NCBI GenBank assembly: GCA_024225635.1
Contig: JAAEMK010000007.1
Coordinates: 1-53,574, forward strand
Direction of reading: 5' to 3'
From: Desulfobacteraceae bacterium
GTDB lineage: Bacteria; Desulfobacterota; Desulfobacteria; Desulfobacterales; Desulfobacteraceae
Length of the DNA stretch: 53,574 nt
A model generated the notes under the pieces. It did not search any database, was not told where the DNA came from, and saw nothing but the letters and a program-made list of their open reading frames with translations. Below, in pieces: positions 6,466 through 13,413 of the stretch (positions are counted from its first letter, which is position 1; each line of letters begins with the position of its first letter). The translations under genes were made by a program, and so were the position numbers.

Positions 6466-6667
6466 CATCCCCAGCGAGGAGGAGTTGATTCGTAAGATGA
6501 TGCTCTCTCACTTGAGTCTCACCACTACTGACGATGAACACACCCTACTTATGCAGGGATTTGCTTTCGAGAGGGGGCTCAAGGCGGCAGCCCATGGTCA
6601 CAAAGACATGCGAAACCCATTCTTTAAACGGCTAGATGAGATCAGAGAGGAGATGGGAAATGGATGA
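6455..6667 (+). CDS. Hypothetical protein, 70 aa
   Basis: I did not recognise this protein. It is helical: ENDIPSEEELIRKMMLSHL, then a GFAFERGLKAAAHG segment. I start it at 6455, overlapping the previous gene by 11 bases with GGTTTAGAT upstream, a weak ribosome site. Confidence 0.5.
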   Translation: MENDIPSEEELIRKMMLSHLSLTTTDDEHTLLMQGFAFERGLKAAAHGHKDMRNPFFKRLDEIREEMGNG

Positions 6668-6923
6668 ATATCATTACGAAATCAATCCTAAGGGTCATGT
6701 ATGGGAACAAGAAGAAGATTATGAAGAGGTTAATTTTTTTGCTTATAACATCGACTTTCATAATGGGCCTAGATGTGTAAATTGTGGATATGAATTTTGT
6801 CACCACTGTATTGATAATGAAAACATGAAACCCTGTGTGTGTAGAGAGGAGACCGATGCCGATGCCCGAAACAAGCCCGATAGTAGTAGCAGCACGAGCG
6901 AGGTTGAAAGAGATGGAAACTAG
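6660..6923 (+). CDS. Small Cys-rich protein, 87 aa
   Basis: CVNC, CHHC and CVC follow each other within about 30 residues, suggesting a small zinc-binding fold. The C-terminal tail is low-complexity (SSSSTSEVERDGN) and overlaps the next gene by 68 bases in another frame, so the functional part probably ends near 6850. It is AT-rich over its first half. Confidence 0.5.
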   Translation: MDEYHYEINPKGHVWEQEEDYEEVNFFAYNIDFHNGPRCVNCGYEFCHHCIDNENMKPCVCREETDADARNKPDSSSSTSEVERDGN

Positions 6924-7188
6924 AGCCCTTCCGAGCAACAGCTACAACTCCTTCCGGGGATTGCAGCTAGACCTCCTCCATGTCATTGAGACCTACTTTG
7001 CCCGTTACACTCCCCTGCAAATCGCAGAGGAGATGCATGATGAAAGGTCTCCAATGAGTGTGGTCTACCACACTGAGGCGTGGATTAAGAAAAATCCAAT
7101 GGAATGGATTGGGCTGCTTGGCACTAAGGATAAGATTAGATTCATCAGACTCGCCGAAGCTGCCTTTAATGGAAAGGATGGGGAGTGA
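6856..7188 (+). CDS. Hypothetical protein, 110 aa
   Basis: I did not recognise this protein. It is helical; the segment YTPLQIAEEMHDERSPMSVVYHTEAW could be a degenerate helix-turn-helix. The start at 6856 has AGAGGAGA 6 bases upstream. It shares its last base region with the micro-ORF at 7188 (TGATG). Confidence 0.55.
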   Translation: MPMPETSPIVVAARARLKEMETRALPSNSYNSFRGLQLDLLHVIETYFARYTPLQIAEEMHDERSPMSVVYHTEAWIKKNPMEWIGLLGTKDKIRFIRLAEAAFNGKDGE

Positions 7189-7286
7189 TGGACGAATTCA
7201 GCATTTGGTGCCTTCGAATTGTAGGCATGAGCATTGGAGTTTGGTTGGCGTTTAAAGTTAGAGACTTTCTAGATAGGAGGTGGTGA
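7188..7286 (+). CDS. Possible 32-aa membrane micro-protein
   Basis: The ATG at 7188 overlaps the previous stop and the stop at 7286 overlaps the next ATG, so it sits exactly between two genes in a coupled array. The sequence has one hydrophobic helix (IWCLRIVGMSIGVWLAF) with flanking charges. Confidence 0.45.
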   Translation: MDEFSIWCLRIVGMSIGVWLAFKVRDFLDRRW

Positions 7287-7474
7287 TGGGGGCATCAGAG
7301 ACTGAGCAAATTAAAGCACTGTATGACGAAAATGAGAAATTGGCTGGAGAGATTGCGGAATTGAAAGATTCGGTTAAAGCTGTCAAAAAATCTGTAATGT
7401 ATGCCCTTTTAGCTGGGAATGTGATAGCTGAATGGGGTAAAAAGGTAGAGGAGCACTTCAATGTCAGGTTTTAA
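7286..7474 (+). CDS. Small coiled-coil protein, 62 aa
   Basis: A heptad-like N-terminal helix (EQIKALYDENEKLAGEIAELKD) is followed by a short apolar stretch (VMYALLAGNVIAEWG). AGGAGG lies 5 bases before the ATG at 7286. The pairing with the membrane micro-protein just upstream suggests a small membrane-associated complex (inference). Confidence 0.55.
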   Translation: MGASETEQIKALYDENEKLAGEIAELKDSVKAVKKSVMYALLAGNVIAEWGKKVEEHFNVRF

Positions 7475-7703
7475 AGTCCTATGCGGCTGGTGTCGAGGTG
7501 AAGACCTAGACACGATCCCTTGTTCAGTCTGTAACAGCAGAGGTTATTTCCACCGTCTCTGGCATCCTCGCAGAGCCCGACGCGAAGCTGCCTGGTGGAT
7601 CAGGCAGGCCGAAGAGGCTCGCAAGGAGGGGGAGGTGGAGGTGCTGGTGGGGGGCCTGCTGATAGCTGCTGGCTGGGATGAGGAGCAGGAGATTTTGCAC
7701 TGA
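7461..7703 (+). CDS. DnaJ-type zinc-finger protein, 80 aa
   Basis: CGWCRGED and CSVCNSRG near the N-terminus match the paired CxxCxGxG motifs of the DnaJ cysteine-rich zinc domain. There is no J-domain. The rest is helical and charged. Stand-alone modules of this type in phages are usually of unknown role. The gene overlaps its upstream neighbour by 14 bases. Confidence 0.65.
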   Translation: MSGFKVLCGWCRGEDLDTIPCSVCNSRGYFHRLWHPRRARREAAWWIRQAEEARKEGEVEVLVGGLLIAAGWDEEQEILH

Positions 7704-7777
7704 TTCCCGAGGGCCCCCTTGCGTCCACCTCTCCCTATGCTACTCTATCTGTACTGCCCCAAGCTAGGACGTCACAT

Positions 7778-8002
7778 ATGAGTAGGAAGGAAGTAAAAGG
7801 TGTGTACACACGGGTGCGGGAGTTGCGAGTGGAGGAGAATTGGACCCTCCAAGAGTTAGCCCACAGGGCTGATCTCAGTACCAGTGTGATACAAAAGCTA
7901 GAGGCAGCCGAGAGAGCTGGAAAGAAATCCGACCCCCTCACGAGCACGCTAGAGAAGCTGGCGGGGGCTTTTGAGGTGAGTGTTTGGGAGATGTTCGGCT
8001 AA
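7778..8002 (+). CDS. XRE-family helix-turn-helix regulator, 74 aa
   Basis: The segment VRELRVEENWTLQELAHRAD followed by STSVIQKLEAA is a Cro/C1-type helix-turn-helix, ending with a typical LAGAFEVSVWEMFG helix. The perfect palindrome GTGTGTACACAC (7800-7811) lies inside the first codons; if translation starts instead at the in-frame GTG at 7814, the palindrome would be in the leader, an attractive autoregulatory arrangement. It might control the other palindrome sites at 2236, 2867 and 4320 (inference). Confidence 0.75.
   Translation: MSRKEVKGVYTRVRELRVEENWTLQELAHRADLSTSVIQKLEAAERAGKKSDPLTSTLEKLAGAFEVSVWEMFG
7800..7811. promoter_or_regulatory. Palindrome GTGTGTACACAC within the XRE gene start
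   Basis: This is an exact 12-bp copy. A related copy with one mismatch follows at 8094-8105, downstream of the same gene. Confidence 0.5.
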
Positions 8003-8156
8003 AGGAGACAGGAGATCAAGATGACCACCGCCCCCCACCCTATACCTCAGTCGAGTGCTAGGTTCCCCTCCCGAGACCTGGCAGCAACTCCTGGTGTGTA
8101 CACGCCCTCGGGTGTGACGAGGTTTCTCCTGCCTCGGGGGTGGGGGGTCCATTTTC

Positions 8157-8241
8157 ACTCGGGTGGCGGAATTGGTCTACGCAGACGACTTAAAATCGTC
8201 CCCCGTAAGGGATGAGGGTTCGAATCCCTCCCCGAGTACCA
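8157..8241 (+). tRNA. tRNA-Leu (anticodon TAA)
   Basis: The acceptor stem ACTCGGG (8157-8163) pairs perfectly with CCCGAGT (8231-8237), followed by A and an encoded CCA (8239-8241). The anticodon stem GACGA/TCGTC encloses CTTAAAA with anticodon TAA at 8191-8193. The T-arm carries GGTTCGAATCC, and there is a long variable arm (CCCCGTAAGGG) as expected of a class II leucine tRNA. It would read UUA codons, which occur mainly in the AT-rich genes here. Confidence 0.95.
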
Positions 8242-8266
8242 ATGGACATTAACCAAGGAGACAGGG

Positions 8267-8626
8267 ATGCAAGATCGGGAAATTAAAAACGCAATAATCA
8301 CTTCAACTAAATTAGGCAAAGAAGACCATGGAATTATGTCCTGTATGATAATGTTGGATTATGGAGGATCTGGACAGGGATTTGGCGGGTATATATTTGA
8401 TGATTACAACGAAGAAACTAACTCTCGACACGGCACAGCCTTCGGCATGGAATTTATCATGCAAATACTTAAGGTGCTTGAAAAGGAGAATTGGGAAGAT
8501 TTAATTGGCACCCATTGTAGAGTAGATGGAGAATGGGGAAAAATCTATCGTGTCGGTCATTTTATGAAAGATCAATGGTTTGATCCCCAAGAACTAGCAG
8601 ATAAAATGTGTGGAGCCCAAGAATAG
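8267..8626 (+). CDS. Conserved phage protein with GGSGQGFGGY motif, 119 aa
   Basis: The segments KEDHGIMSCMIMLDYGGSGQ and TAFGMEFIMQIL with a C-terminal WFDP are characteristic of a widespread phage protein family of unknown function. The start follows AGGAGACAGG. Codon usage is AT-rich relative to flanking genes. Confidence 0.75.
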   Translation: MQDREIKNAIITSTKLGKEDHGIMSCMIMLDYGGSGQGFGGYIFDDYNEETNSRHGTAFGMEFIMQILKVLEKENWEDLIGTHCRVDGEWGKIYRVGHFMKDQWFDPQELADKMCGAQE

Positions 8627-8635
8627 GAGACCACA

Positions 8636-8959
8636 ATGCAACAATGGGAACGAGAGAAAGAGAACGGCATCGACCACGCCTATCGAGGTGCCTCACAGGT
8701 CTGGAAAGACCACGCAGAGCACGCAGCTCGCCTCTGCGCACGTAATGAACCCCTCTTCACTTCCACCACCGTCTATCTCCACATGAGCCCCGAGGTGAGA
8801 GACCTATGCAAGGGACAGGCTTTCGCGGGAGTGCTCCGGCGTCTCCAGAGCGAGGGTGTGATTGCGCCCACAGGGGAATTTAGGAACGAGAAGCGCGCCC
8901 GGAATCATGGTAGACCGCAGAGAGTGTGGATGAGTAGGGTGTATGAGGGAGATGAGTGA
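8636..8959 (+). CDS. Probable winged-helix protein, 107 aa
   Basis: The C-terminal half (FAGVLRRLQSEGVIAPTGEF, then GRPQRVWMS) has the helix and wing pattern of a small winged helix-turn-helix. The N-terminal half is a charged helix. I recall similar uncharacterised proteins near phage replication genes. A DNA-binding role is inferred. Confidence 0.55.
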   Translation: MQQWEREKENGIDHAYRGASQVWKDHAEHAARLCARNEPLFTSTTVYLHMSPEVRDLCKGQAFAGVLRRLQSEGVIAPTGEFRNEKRARNHGRPQRVWMSRVYEGDE

Positions 8960-9249
8960 TGGCTAACTCCCTAGCAGCCTTCCTCTTCGCCCTCGTCCTA
9001 GCAGGCGTCATCTACTCCCTCACAGGTTGCACCTCAGTCCGTGCCGTTCGCAACGTCACCACCTACGACATTCCCACTCGCACAGTCCGCGTGGACCACT
9101 GTGAGGCCACCGTCATCAGTCTCGCCCGTAACTCGGATGGGGTCTGTGGCCCGGATGGGGTTAAGGTACAGGCCTTGCCTGCTAGTGACGTGTTCGGGGG
9201 GCTGATGGATGCTATGTTGGTGACTGCGCCTTTGATTTTTCTGCCTTAG
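8959..9249 (+). CDS. Predicted lipoprotein, 96 aa
   Basis: The N-terminus is a hydrophobic signal followed by the lipobox LTGC (Cys24), so the mature protein should be lipid-anchored, consistent with a Gram-negative host. It begins a block with membrane proteins and an endolysin (10387), so it might be the outer-membrane spanin or an envelope-modifying protein. The length is somewhat long for an Rz1-like spanin. The ATG at 8959 overlaps the previous stop. Confidence 0.65.
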   Translation: MANSLAAFLFALVLAGVIYSLTGCTSVRAVRNVTTYDIPTRTVRVDHCEATVISLARNSDGVCGPDGVKVQALPASDVFGGLMDAMLVTAPLIFLP

Positions 9250-9260
9250 GGGAGATTGAA

Positions 9261-9560
9261 ATGCCGCGCGTCGTTTGGGATCCTGCTGAAGTACCTGGCC
9301 CGGTAACGGGCTACACCAGCACCGTCACCCTCCAGTGTGCCCATGTCACCATCGACTCGACCGAGCGCGAGTGGGAGCTGCCCGAGGCGTTCCCCTGCAA
9401 CGCGCAGGTGGCCACCATCAGGGTGCAGGCGCGTGACGCGCTGGGCAACTACAGCTCGATGACAGAGCCGAGCGATCCGATACCGATGCCAGAGCCAACG
9501 CTGACGAGTGCTCTCATTGTGGGGGCCTTGTGGTTGGCGATTCTTGGGAGATTGGAATGA
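9261..9560 (+). CDS. Fibronectin III-like protein with C-terminal PEP + TM segment, 99 aa
   Basis: Residues 1-72 fit an Fn3 strand pattern: VVWDPAEVPGPVTGYTSTV, later VATIRVQARDALGNYSSMTEPS. The C-terminus is MPEPTLTSALIVGALWLAIL then GRLE: a PEP tripeptide, one hydrophobic helix and an Arg. That layout is reminiscent of PEP-CTERM sorting tails, but there is no N-terminal signal peptide, so a plain tail anchor is equally possible. It is probably a membrane-displayed adhesion or interaction domain near the lysis genes. Confidence 0.6.
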   Translation: MPRVVWDPAEVPGPVTGYTSTVTLQCAHVTIDSTEREWELPEAFPCNAQVATIRVQARDALGNYSSMTEPSDPIPMPEPTLTSALIVGALWLAILGRLE

Positions 9561-9853
9561 GCAAAGATAAACCGACTGCGGGCGCGCTGCTGCTGGCCCT
9601 TGTCGGCGCGGCTGTCGTGGTCGTGGTTCTCTTGGTCAACGTGCTCGATGGTCACGGAGCCCCGCCGCCGGGCGTGACGCAGGAGAGCCAGATCCAGACG
9701 CTGCTCGACACAGCCCTGCTGCAAGAGATTCGGCTCCAAGGGGTCGAGCGGCGAGCAGACGCGCTGCTGGCAGCCGCTCGGGCGCAAGGGCGTCGCATCG
9801 AGGAGCTAGAGGCTGCCGTCAAACCCATCCTCGACGAGGCCCTGGGCCAGTGA
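9557..9853 (+). CDS. TM plus coiled-coil protein, i-spanin or holin candidate, 98 aa
   Basis: A transmembrane helix (about residues 8-29, ALLLALVGAAVVVVVLLVNV) is followed by Pro/Gly and then a long helical, coiled-coil-like region rich in Ala, Leu and Arg. N-in/C-out topology with a periplasmic coiled coil is the layout of Rz-type inner-membrane spanins. It lies between the lipoprotein and the endolysin. It could also be a holin. Confidence 0.5.
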   Translation: MSKDKPTAGALLLALVGAAVVVVVLLVNVLDGHGAPPPGVTQESQIQTLLDTALLQEIRLQGVERRADALLAAARAQGRRIEELEAAVKPILDEALGQ

Positions 9854-10176
9854 TCCCCACCGCCCTCATTCTCATCCTAGCTGGCATTCTCCTCCGTATC
9901 TGGGGCATTGTCACCCTCTCAGAGGCTGGCCTAACCCGTCACCAGATCTTCATCCCCCAAACTCCCCCCACCTACACCTCCAAGGGCCCCTACAGGTGGC
10001 TCAAGCACCCCCTTTACATCGGGGCCTTGCTTTGGATGACAGGACTTGGCATTCTCTGCCTTGGATGGGGTGGGGCGGTGCTAGGGGTGCCAGTTTGGGT
10101 TACATTCTACGCTGAGAGGATTATTTTGGAGGAGGGTATGAAAAGGGAATGGGAGGAGAAGACAAGTGCTAGCTGA
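9850..10176 (+). CDS. ICMT/NnrU-like integral membrane methyltransferase, 108 aa
   Basis: The central motif GPYRWLKHPLYIGALLWM and the C-terminal Y-x-E-R-x-x-x-E-E pattern (FYAERIILEEGM) are signatures of the isoprenylcysteine carboxyl methyltransferase/phospholipid methyltransferase superfamily. Three to four hydrophobic helices surround them. These enzymes use SAM to methylate membrane-associated substrates. It is unusual in a phage and its substrate is unknown. A GTG start overlaps the previous stop (GTGA). Confidence 0.75.
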   Translation: MIPTALILILAGILLRIWGIVTLSEAGLTRHQIFIPQTPPTYTSKGPYRWLKHPLYIGALLWMTGLGILCLGWGGAVLGVPVWVTFYAERIILEEGMKREWEEKTSAS

Positions 10177-10390
10177 ACGAAGTAAAACATTTCTTACAGA
10201 AATTACTGGTTTTTGTGATGGATGTTGTACTCGACATAAAGAGTTTCTTGTTTTAGAGATTGGATTTGTTGGACCAGATTTCATCTGGCTCTGCCAAGCC
10301 TGTTGTACCCGTCTCGGCATCGCGTGGGAAACTCCCGTAGCTGGCGGTGAAGATGAAGGTGGAGATCCTACTACCCTGGAGCCCAAATGA
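10166..10390 (+). CDS. Small Cys-pair protein, 74 aa
   Basis: CDGCC near residue 17 and CQACC near residue 43 suggest a zinc-binding module. A GTG start lies within the end of the methyltransferase gene, and the stop overlaps the endolysin start (ATGA). I did not recognise the family. Confidence 0.55.
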   Translation: MLAERSKTFLTEITGFCDGCCTRHKEFLVLEIGFVGPDFIWLCQACCTRLGIAWETPVAGGEDEGGDPTTLEPK

Positions 10391-10737
10391 GACTAGGCGC
10401 TAAACAAGAACTTTTCGCCTCCCTGTTGCCCGGCCTCATAGATCATGCTCGATTCACTATGGATTGCGAGGTGCGTCTCGGTGAGCTATGGAGACCCAAG
10501 GCCACCGCTGAGTGGTATGCCAAGCAAGGCAAAGGAATTAAGGACTCCGTCCACACTCTCAAGATTGCCGTCGACTTGGTCTTAGTCAAGGATGGGAAGG
10601 TACTTTGGAGCGGACCTGAGTATGAACGGCTTGGGGTTTACTGGAAAAGCCTCCATCCAATGTGCAGATGGGGTGGGGATTTTCGAAAATATAACGACTG
10701 TTATCATTTTAGTATGATACACAATGGGAGGTGTTGA
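10387..10737 (+). CDS. M15-family peptidoglycan peptidase (endolysin), 116 aa
   Basis: The motif S-V-H-x6-D (DSVHTLKIAVDL, His56 and Asp63) and the terminal YHF (His107) are the three zinc ligands of VanY/M15 L-alanyl-D-glutamate endopeptidases. LGELWRP near the N-terminus and WGGDF before the last His are also typical. The compact length fits T5-like single-domain endolysins, which cut the peptide stem of peptidoglycan to lyse the host. No signal peptide is present, so it needs a holin; candidates are at 9557 and 17245. Confidence 0.88.
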   Translation: MRLGAKQELFASLLPGLIDHARFTMDCEVRLGELWRPKATAEWYAKQGKGIKDSVHTLKIAVDLVLVKDGKVLWSGPEYERLGVYWKSLHPMCRWGGDFRKYNDCYHFSMIHNGRC

Positions 10738-10740
10738 CCC

Positions 10741-11124
10741 ATGAGACAATTTACCGGACGTGAACCCATCAAAGAAATCGTTGCCCTTCTGGAATCCAAG
10801 GGAGCCTGCGGTGATGGCCTCAGTTGGGTCCAACAGTGGGCCAAGGACAACCCCCGGGGCACTCTCGATGAGGGTTGGCAAGCTTGCCCAGAAGCCAGTT
10901 ACATCTCCTTCTTCATCTCTCGCTGTGTGCATGATATCGATAACGATAGCTCCTATGAGACTGTGATGGGTGTTATCGACCAGGATGCTGAGCTGAGAAG
11001 TGCTGCACCTGTGAAGGATGTGAAGGAATTTCGGAGGAGGTACAAGAGGCCCTGGAAGAGGCGGCCTAAGCCTGTCCCTGCGCCTGAACCGGCTCCCGTG
11101 CCGGGTAGAGGAGGAAGAGGATGA
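10741..11124 (+). CDS. Hypothetical protein with basic Pro-rich tail, 127 aa
   Basis: I did not recognise this protein. A helical N-terminal domain with WVQQWAKDNPRGTLDEGW is followed by a basic segment (FRRRYKRPWKRRPKP) and a Pro/Ala tail. The tail could bind nucleic acid. The stop overlaps the HTH gene start by ATGA. Confidence 0.6.
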   Translation: MRQFTGREPIKEIVALLESKGACGDGLSWVQQWAKDNPRGTLDEGWQACPEASYISFFISRCVHDIDNDSSYETVMGVIDQDAELRSAAPVKDVKEFRRRYKRPWKRRPKPVPAPEPAPVPGRGGRG

Positions 11125-11438
11125 GTGAGCACAAAGCACCCCCCAACAAAGTCCGAGAGCTACGCCTAGCCCAAGACCTTACTCAGCAGGAGTTGGCAGA
11201 CAGAGCTGAGGTGTCCCTCAGGACCATAAGCGCTGTTGAAAACCACGAACGGGAAGTGTTGGACCACAACAAGCGAAGGATTTCAAATGGGCTTGGGTTG
11301 GGGTATGAGGGGTGGGAAGACGTGTTTCCAAAGGAGCAACTTGACCTTCCTAACACTGAACGGCTTCGTCTCATGAGACAAGTGGATTACAGACTTCAAC
11401 AGTCTATAGACTTTTACAGGTGGCGTGATGCCTGTTGA
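11121..11438 (+). CDS. XRE-family helix-turn-helix protein, 105 aa
   Basis: VRELRLAQDLTQQELADRAE then SLRTISAVENHE is a clear Cro/C1-type helix-turn-helix in the N-terminal half. The C-terminal half is helical and could mediate dimerisation. With the protein at 7778 it is the second such regulator in the early operon, both cotranscribed with non-regulatory genes. Confidence 0.8.
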   Translation: MSEHKAPPNKVRELRLAQDLTQQELADRAEVSLRTISAVENHEREVLDHNKRRISNGLGLGYEGWEDVFPKEQLDLPNTERLRLMRQVDYRLQQSIDFYRWRDAC

Positions 11439-11715
11439 AGACGTCTCTTACCGGGTAATCTACTTCGACTCCGAAGGTGAGGCCATCCCTCTCCTGGTGG
11501 ACGCCATCTTGACATGGGATCATGTACAAGGTACACAGGACTTGCCAGAGGAATTCTTCTTGGAGGTTGAGGTGGAACAGGTGCGCCTAGATTCACCAGA
11601 CTTACCTACCACTACCATTCCCTTGGATGAGGATGCAGACGATGATACTGTGTTTGCCATCGGGGAATTGGTGGAGGAGAAGTGGTTTGAGGAAGGGGGT
11701 GGCAAGTATGAGTGA
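11428..11715 (+). CDS. Acidic hypothetical protein, 95 aa
   Basis: I did not recognise this protein. It is beta-rich at the start (VSYRVIYFDSEGEAI) and strongly acidic (LDEDADDDTVF). It overlaps the HTH gene by 11 bases. A phage acidic protein next to a DNA-binding protein might be a DNA mimic or antirepressor, but nothing shows this directly. Confidence 0.55.
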   Translation: MPVEDVSYRVIYFDSEGEAIPLLVDAILTWDHVQGTQDLPEEFFLEVEVEQVRLDSPDLPTTTIPLDEDADDDTVFAIGELVEEKWFEEGGGKYE

Positions 11716-11721
11716 GCCATC

Positions 11722-11741
11722 AGGGTTCCCTTCGGGGCCCT
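11722..11741 (+). promoter_or_regulatory. Hairpin in the gap before the Tat-leader gene
   Basis: AGGGTTCC and GGGGCCCT can pair (two G-U) around CTTC. No T-run follows. It is probably an mRNA-processing or stabilising hairpin between genes 11428 and 11802. Confidence 0.4.
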
Positions 11742-11801
11742 TATGCACTCTGGAAAAGTAAAGAAAAACGTAACTTTTCTAGAGAACCAAGGAGAGCCAA
11801 G

Positions 11802-12095
11802 ATGAAGACAACACGTAGGAATTTTTTCAAACTCCTCGGAGCTGGAGCTGCTGCGTTGGCGTTGCCTTCTGCGGTTAAGGGGGAGTCAGTAAGAACTTGG
11901 CATAATGTTACGGTGGAACCATTGTTAGATGTTATTCCACATACTACACATGTAACTTATGGCCATTCTATAAAAATGAAAGCTTGTGATGAGATGCTAG
12001 AAGATGACCCAAATAATGTAGTTGATAAGTATTTCAAACTACTACATGAAACTCAACAGGCCATGTTTGCCAATGAATTCAAACGGCAGGTCTAA
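11802..12095 (+). CDS. Small protein with twin-arginine (Tat) leader, 97 aa
   Basis: The N-terminus TTRRNFFKLLGAGAAALALP carries the consensus S/T-R-R-x-F-F-K motif followed by a hydrophobic segment and a possible cleavage site near residues 24-27. Tat exports folded, often metal-bound, proteins to the periplasm. The mature part (about 70 aa) contains three His in VIPHTTHVTYGH and is otherwise unrecognised. The ATG at 11802 has GGAGAG 7 bases upstream. A phage-encoded Tat substrate is unusual. Confidence 0.75.
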   Translation: MKTTRRNFFKLLGAGAAALALPSAVKGESVRTWHNVTVEPLLDVIPHTTHVTYGHSIKMKACDEMLEDDPNNVVDKYFKLLHETQQAMFANEFKRQV

Positions 12096-12098
12096 CCC

Positions 12099-12857
12099 TT
12101 GCCCAATGCACCCACAATCCTAGTCATCGGCGATTCACACGATAACCCCGAGACTCCAGGCGACAGGTACGACTGGGCGGCCGCAGCAATTATTGACACC
12201 AAGCCAGAAGTCGTAGTTGATATGGGTGATTTTGCCACTTGTGGTAGCCTCTCGAAATTTGAGAAGCGTGGCAGCCGGGTCATGGAAGGACAACGTTTCA
12301 GCCTCGACGCCGCCCATGCCCGGGACTCCCGCAAACGCCTCACCCGCCTCATCGGCAAAAGCAAAACCTACAATCCCCGTCTCATCGCCTTGCAGGGGAA
12401 TCACGAGTACCGGATAGAGCGGGCAATCGAAGAGGATCCAACTGCACTTGAAGGGTTTCTTTCCGCCGAGTGCCTCGGGGCTGAGGATAGCGGTTGGGAG
12501 GTATACCCCTACCTCAAGCCGGTGGAGGTCGAGGGGGTGTGGTTCTGCCACCACGCTGTCAATAAAATGGGTAAAGCCCCCGGTGGGAAATACCAGGCGA
12601 ACATGGGATTGGATTTCGCCATGAGTAGCTTTGTCTGCGGTCATAACCACGAACTCCAAAGGCAAAGGAAAGTATATCAAGGTCGGGTGGCGATTTCCAT
12701 GACAGCAGGCTGTTACTTCACCCATAGGGAGCACTGGGCCACTGAGCAACAGCAGGAGCAGTGGGAAGCGGGCCTCCTCTGGCTGCATGGGGTGAAGGAT
12801 GGGGATTTTGGGCACGAGTGGGTGCCGATTGGGGAGGTGGAGAGGCTTTATGGCTAA
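12099..12857 (+). CDS. Calcineurin-like metallophosphoesterase, 252 aa
   Basis: All motifs of the family are present in order: D-S-H (12-14), GD (43-44), GNHE (100-103), HH (151-152) and GHNHE (181-185), which bind two metals and hydrolyse phosphomono- or diesters. There is no signal peptide, so it is cytoplasmic, in contrast to the secreted relative at 39101. Substrates could be nucleotides, second messengers or DNA ends. It uses a TTG start four bases after the previous stop. It ends inside the start of the next gene. Confidence 0.85.
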   Translation: MPNAPTILVIGDSHDNPETPGDRYDWAAAAIIDTKPEVVVDMGDFATCGSLSKFEKRGSRVMEGQRFSLDAAHARDSRKRLTRLIGKSKTYNPRLIALQGNHEYRIERAIEEDPTALEGFLSAECLGAEDSGWEVYPYLKPVEVEGVWFCHHAVNKMGKAPGGKYQANMGLDFAMSSFVCGHNHELQRQRKVYQGRVAISMTAGCYFTHREHWATEQQQEQWEAGLLWLHGVKDGDFGHEWVPIGEVERLYG

Positions 12858-13068
12858 CAAACGCTGGCGTCTACAAGTGGTGGAAGACGTTAGTAAGAAA
12901 GCCACAGCCAACCTTGTTCCCATCTACATTGCAGACGGCACCACTATTGTTAGCGTGAACAAAATGAGGACTATGGTTTTGAAATTTGGTGAAGTGGTGT
13001 ATGTGCCAAGGACTTCAATATGCACTGAAGATGAATGGGATCCTGACTTGGTCGGGGAGGAGGATTAG
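12850..13068 (+). CDS. Hypothetical beta-rich protein, 72 aa
   Basis: I did not recognise this protein. The strand pattern in ANLVPIYIADGTTIVSVN and MVLKFGEVVYVP suggests a small barrel. The ATG at 12850 overlaps the phosphoesterase gene by 8 bases and is preferred to the longer in-frame reading. The next ATG directly follows its stop. Confidence 0.55.
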   Translation: MANKRWRLQVVEDVSKKATANLVPIYIADGTTIVSVNKMRTMVLKFGEVVYVPRTSICTEDEWDPDLVGEED

Positions 13069-13413
13069 ATGAAAGTGCCCGCCTTAGGTATATTTTTAAT
13101 CTGGATACTTGTTGTACTTATTTTTGCGCTTCAATCTTATAAAGTAAAAGAGTCTCTTGATGCCCACACAGCCCAACATTCCCTTAGCAATCCATCTCCT
13201 CAGTGCTCCAATTCCCAAGCCCCCGCCCCCGAAGAGGGTGGAGCAGAAGAGCTGGGCAGCACTCAGGAGTGGGCAGAAGCTTATCTCTCTTGTGCCTATC
13301 GACACTGTGGGACTGACAGAGGTTGGTACGGATTTGAAGAATGCCTCCTCCGACACTGCCGAGACATCCTCGATTCCCCCTGGAACCCTCTGGACCGTAA
13401 CAGCTCCATCTAA
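13069..13413 (+). CDS. Small membrane-anchored protein, 114 aa
   Basis: One strong N-terminal transmembrane helix (ALGIFLIWILVVLIFALQS) is followed by a polar region and a C-terminal segment with four Cys (YLSCAYRHCG, ECLLRHCRD). The ribosome site GGAGGAGG is close to the ATG. From 13160 onward a second frame is also open through to 13540, so the two genes overlap extensively. Confidence 0.55.
   Translation: MKVPALGIFLIWILVVLIFALQSYKVKESLDAHTAQHSLSNPSPQCSNSQAPAPEEGGAEELGSTQEWAEAYLSCAYRHCGTDRGWYGFEECLLRHCRDILDSPWNPLDRNSSI

Noticed and set aside
8021-8215. 64-aa ORF with a fair ribosome site
   Set aside because: Its 3' third lies inside the tRNA-Leu gene and the product is Pro/Arg-rich without natural composition.
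8157-8241. tRNA-Leu as an integration (att) site
   Set aside because: No integrase or excisionase was seen and the tRNA is a full functional gene inside the early operon, so attachment-site use is unsupported.
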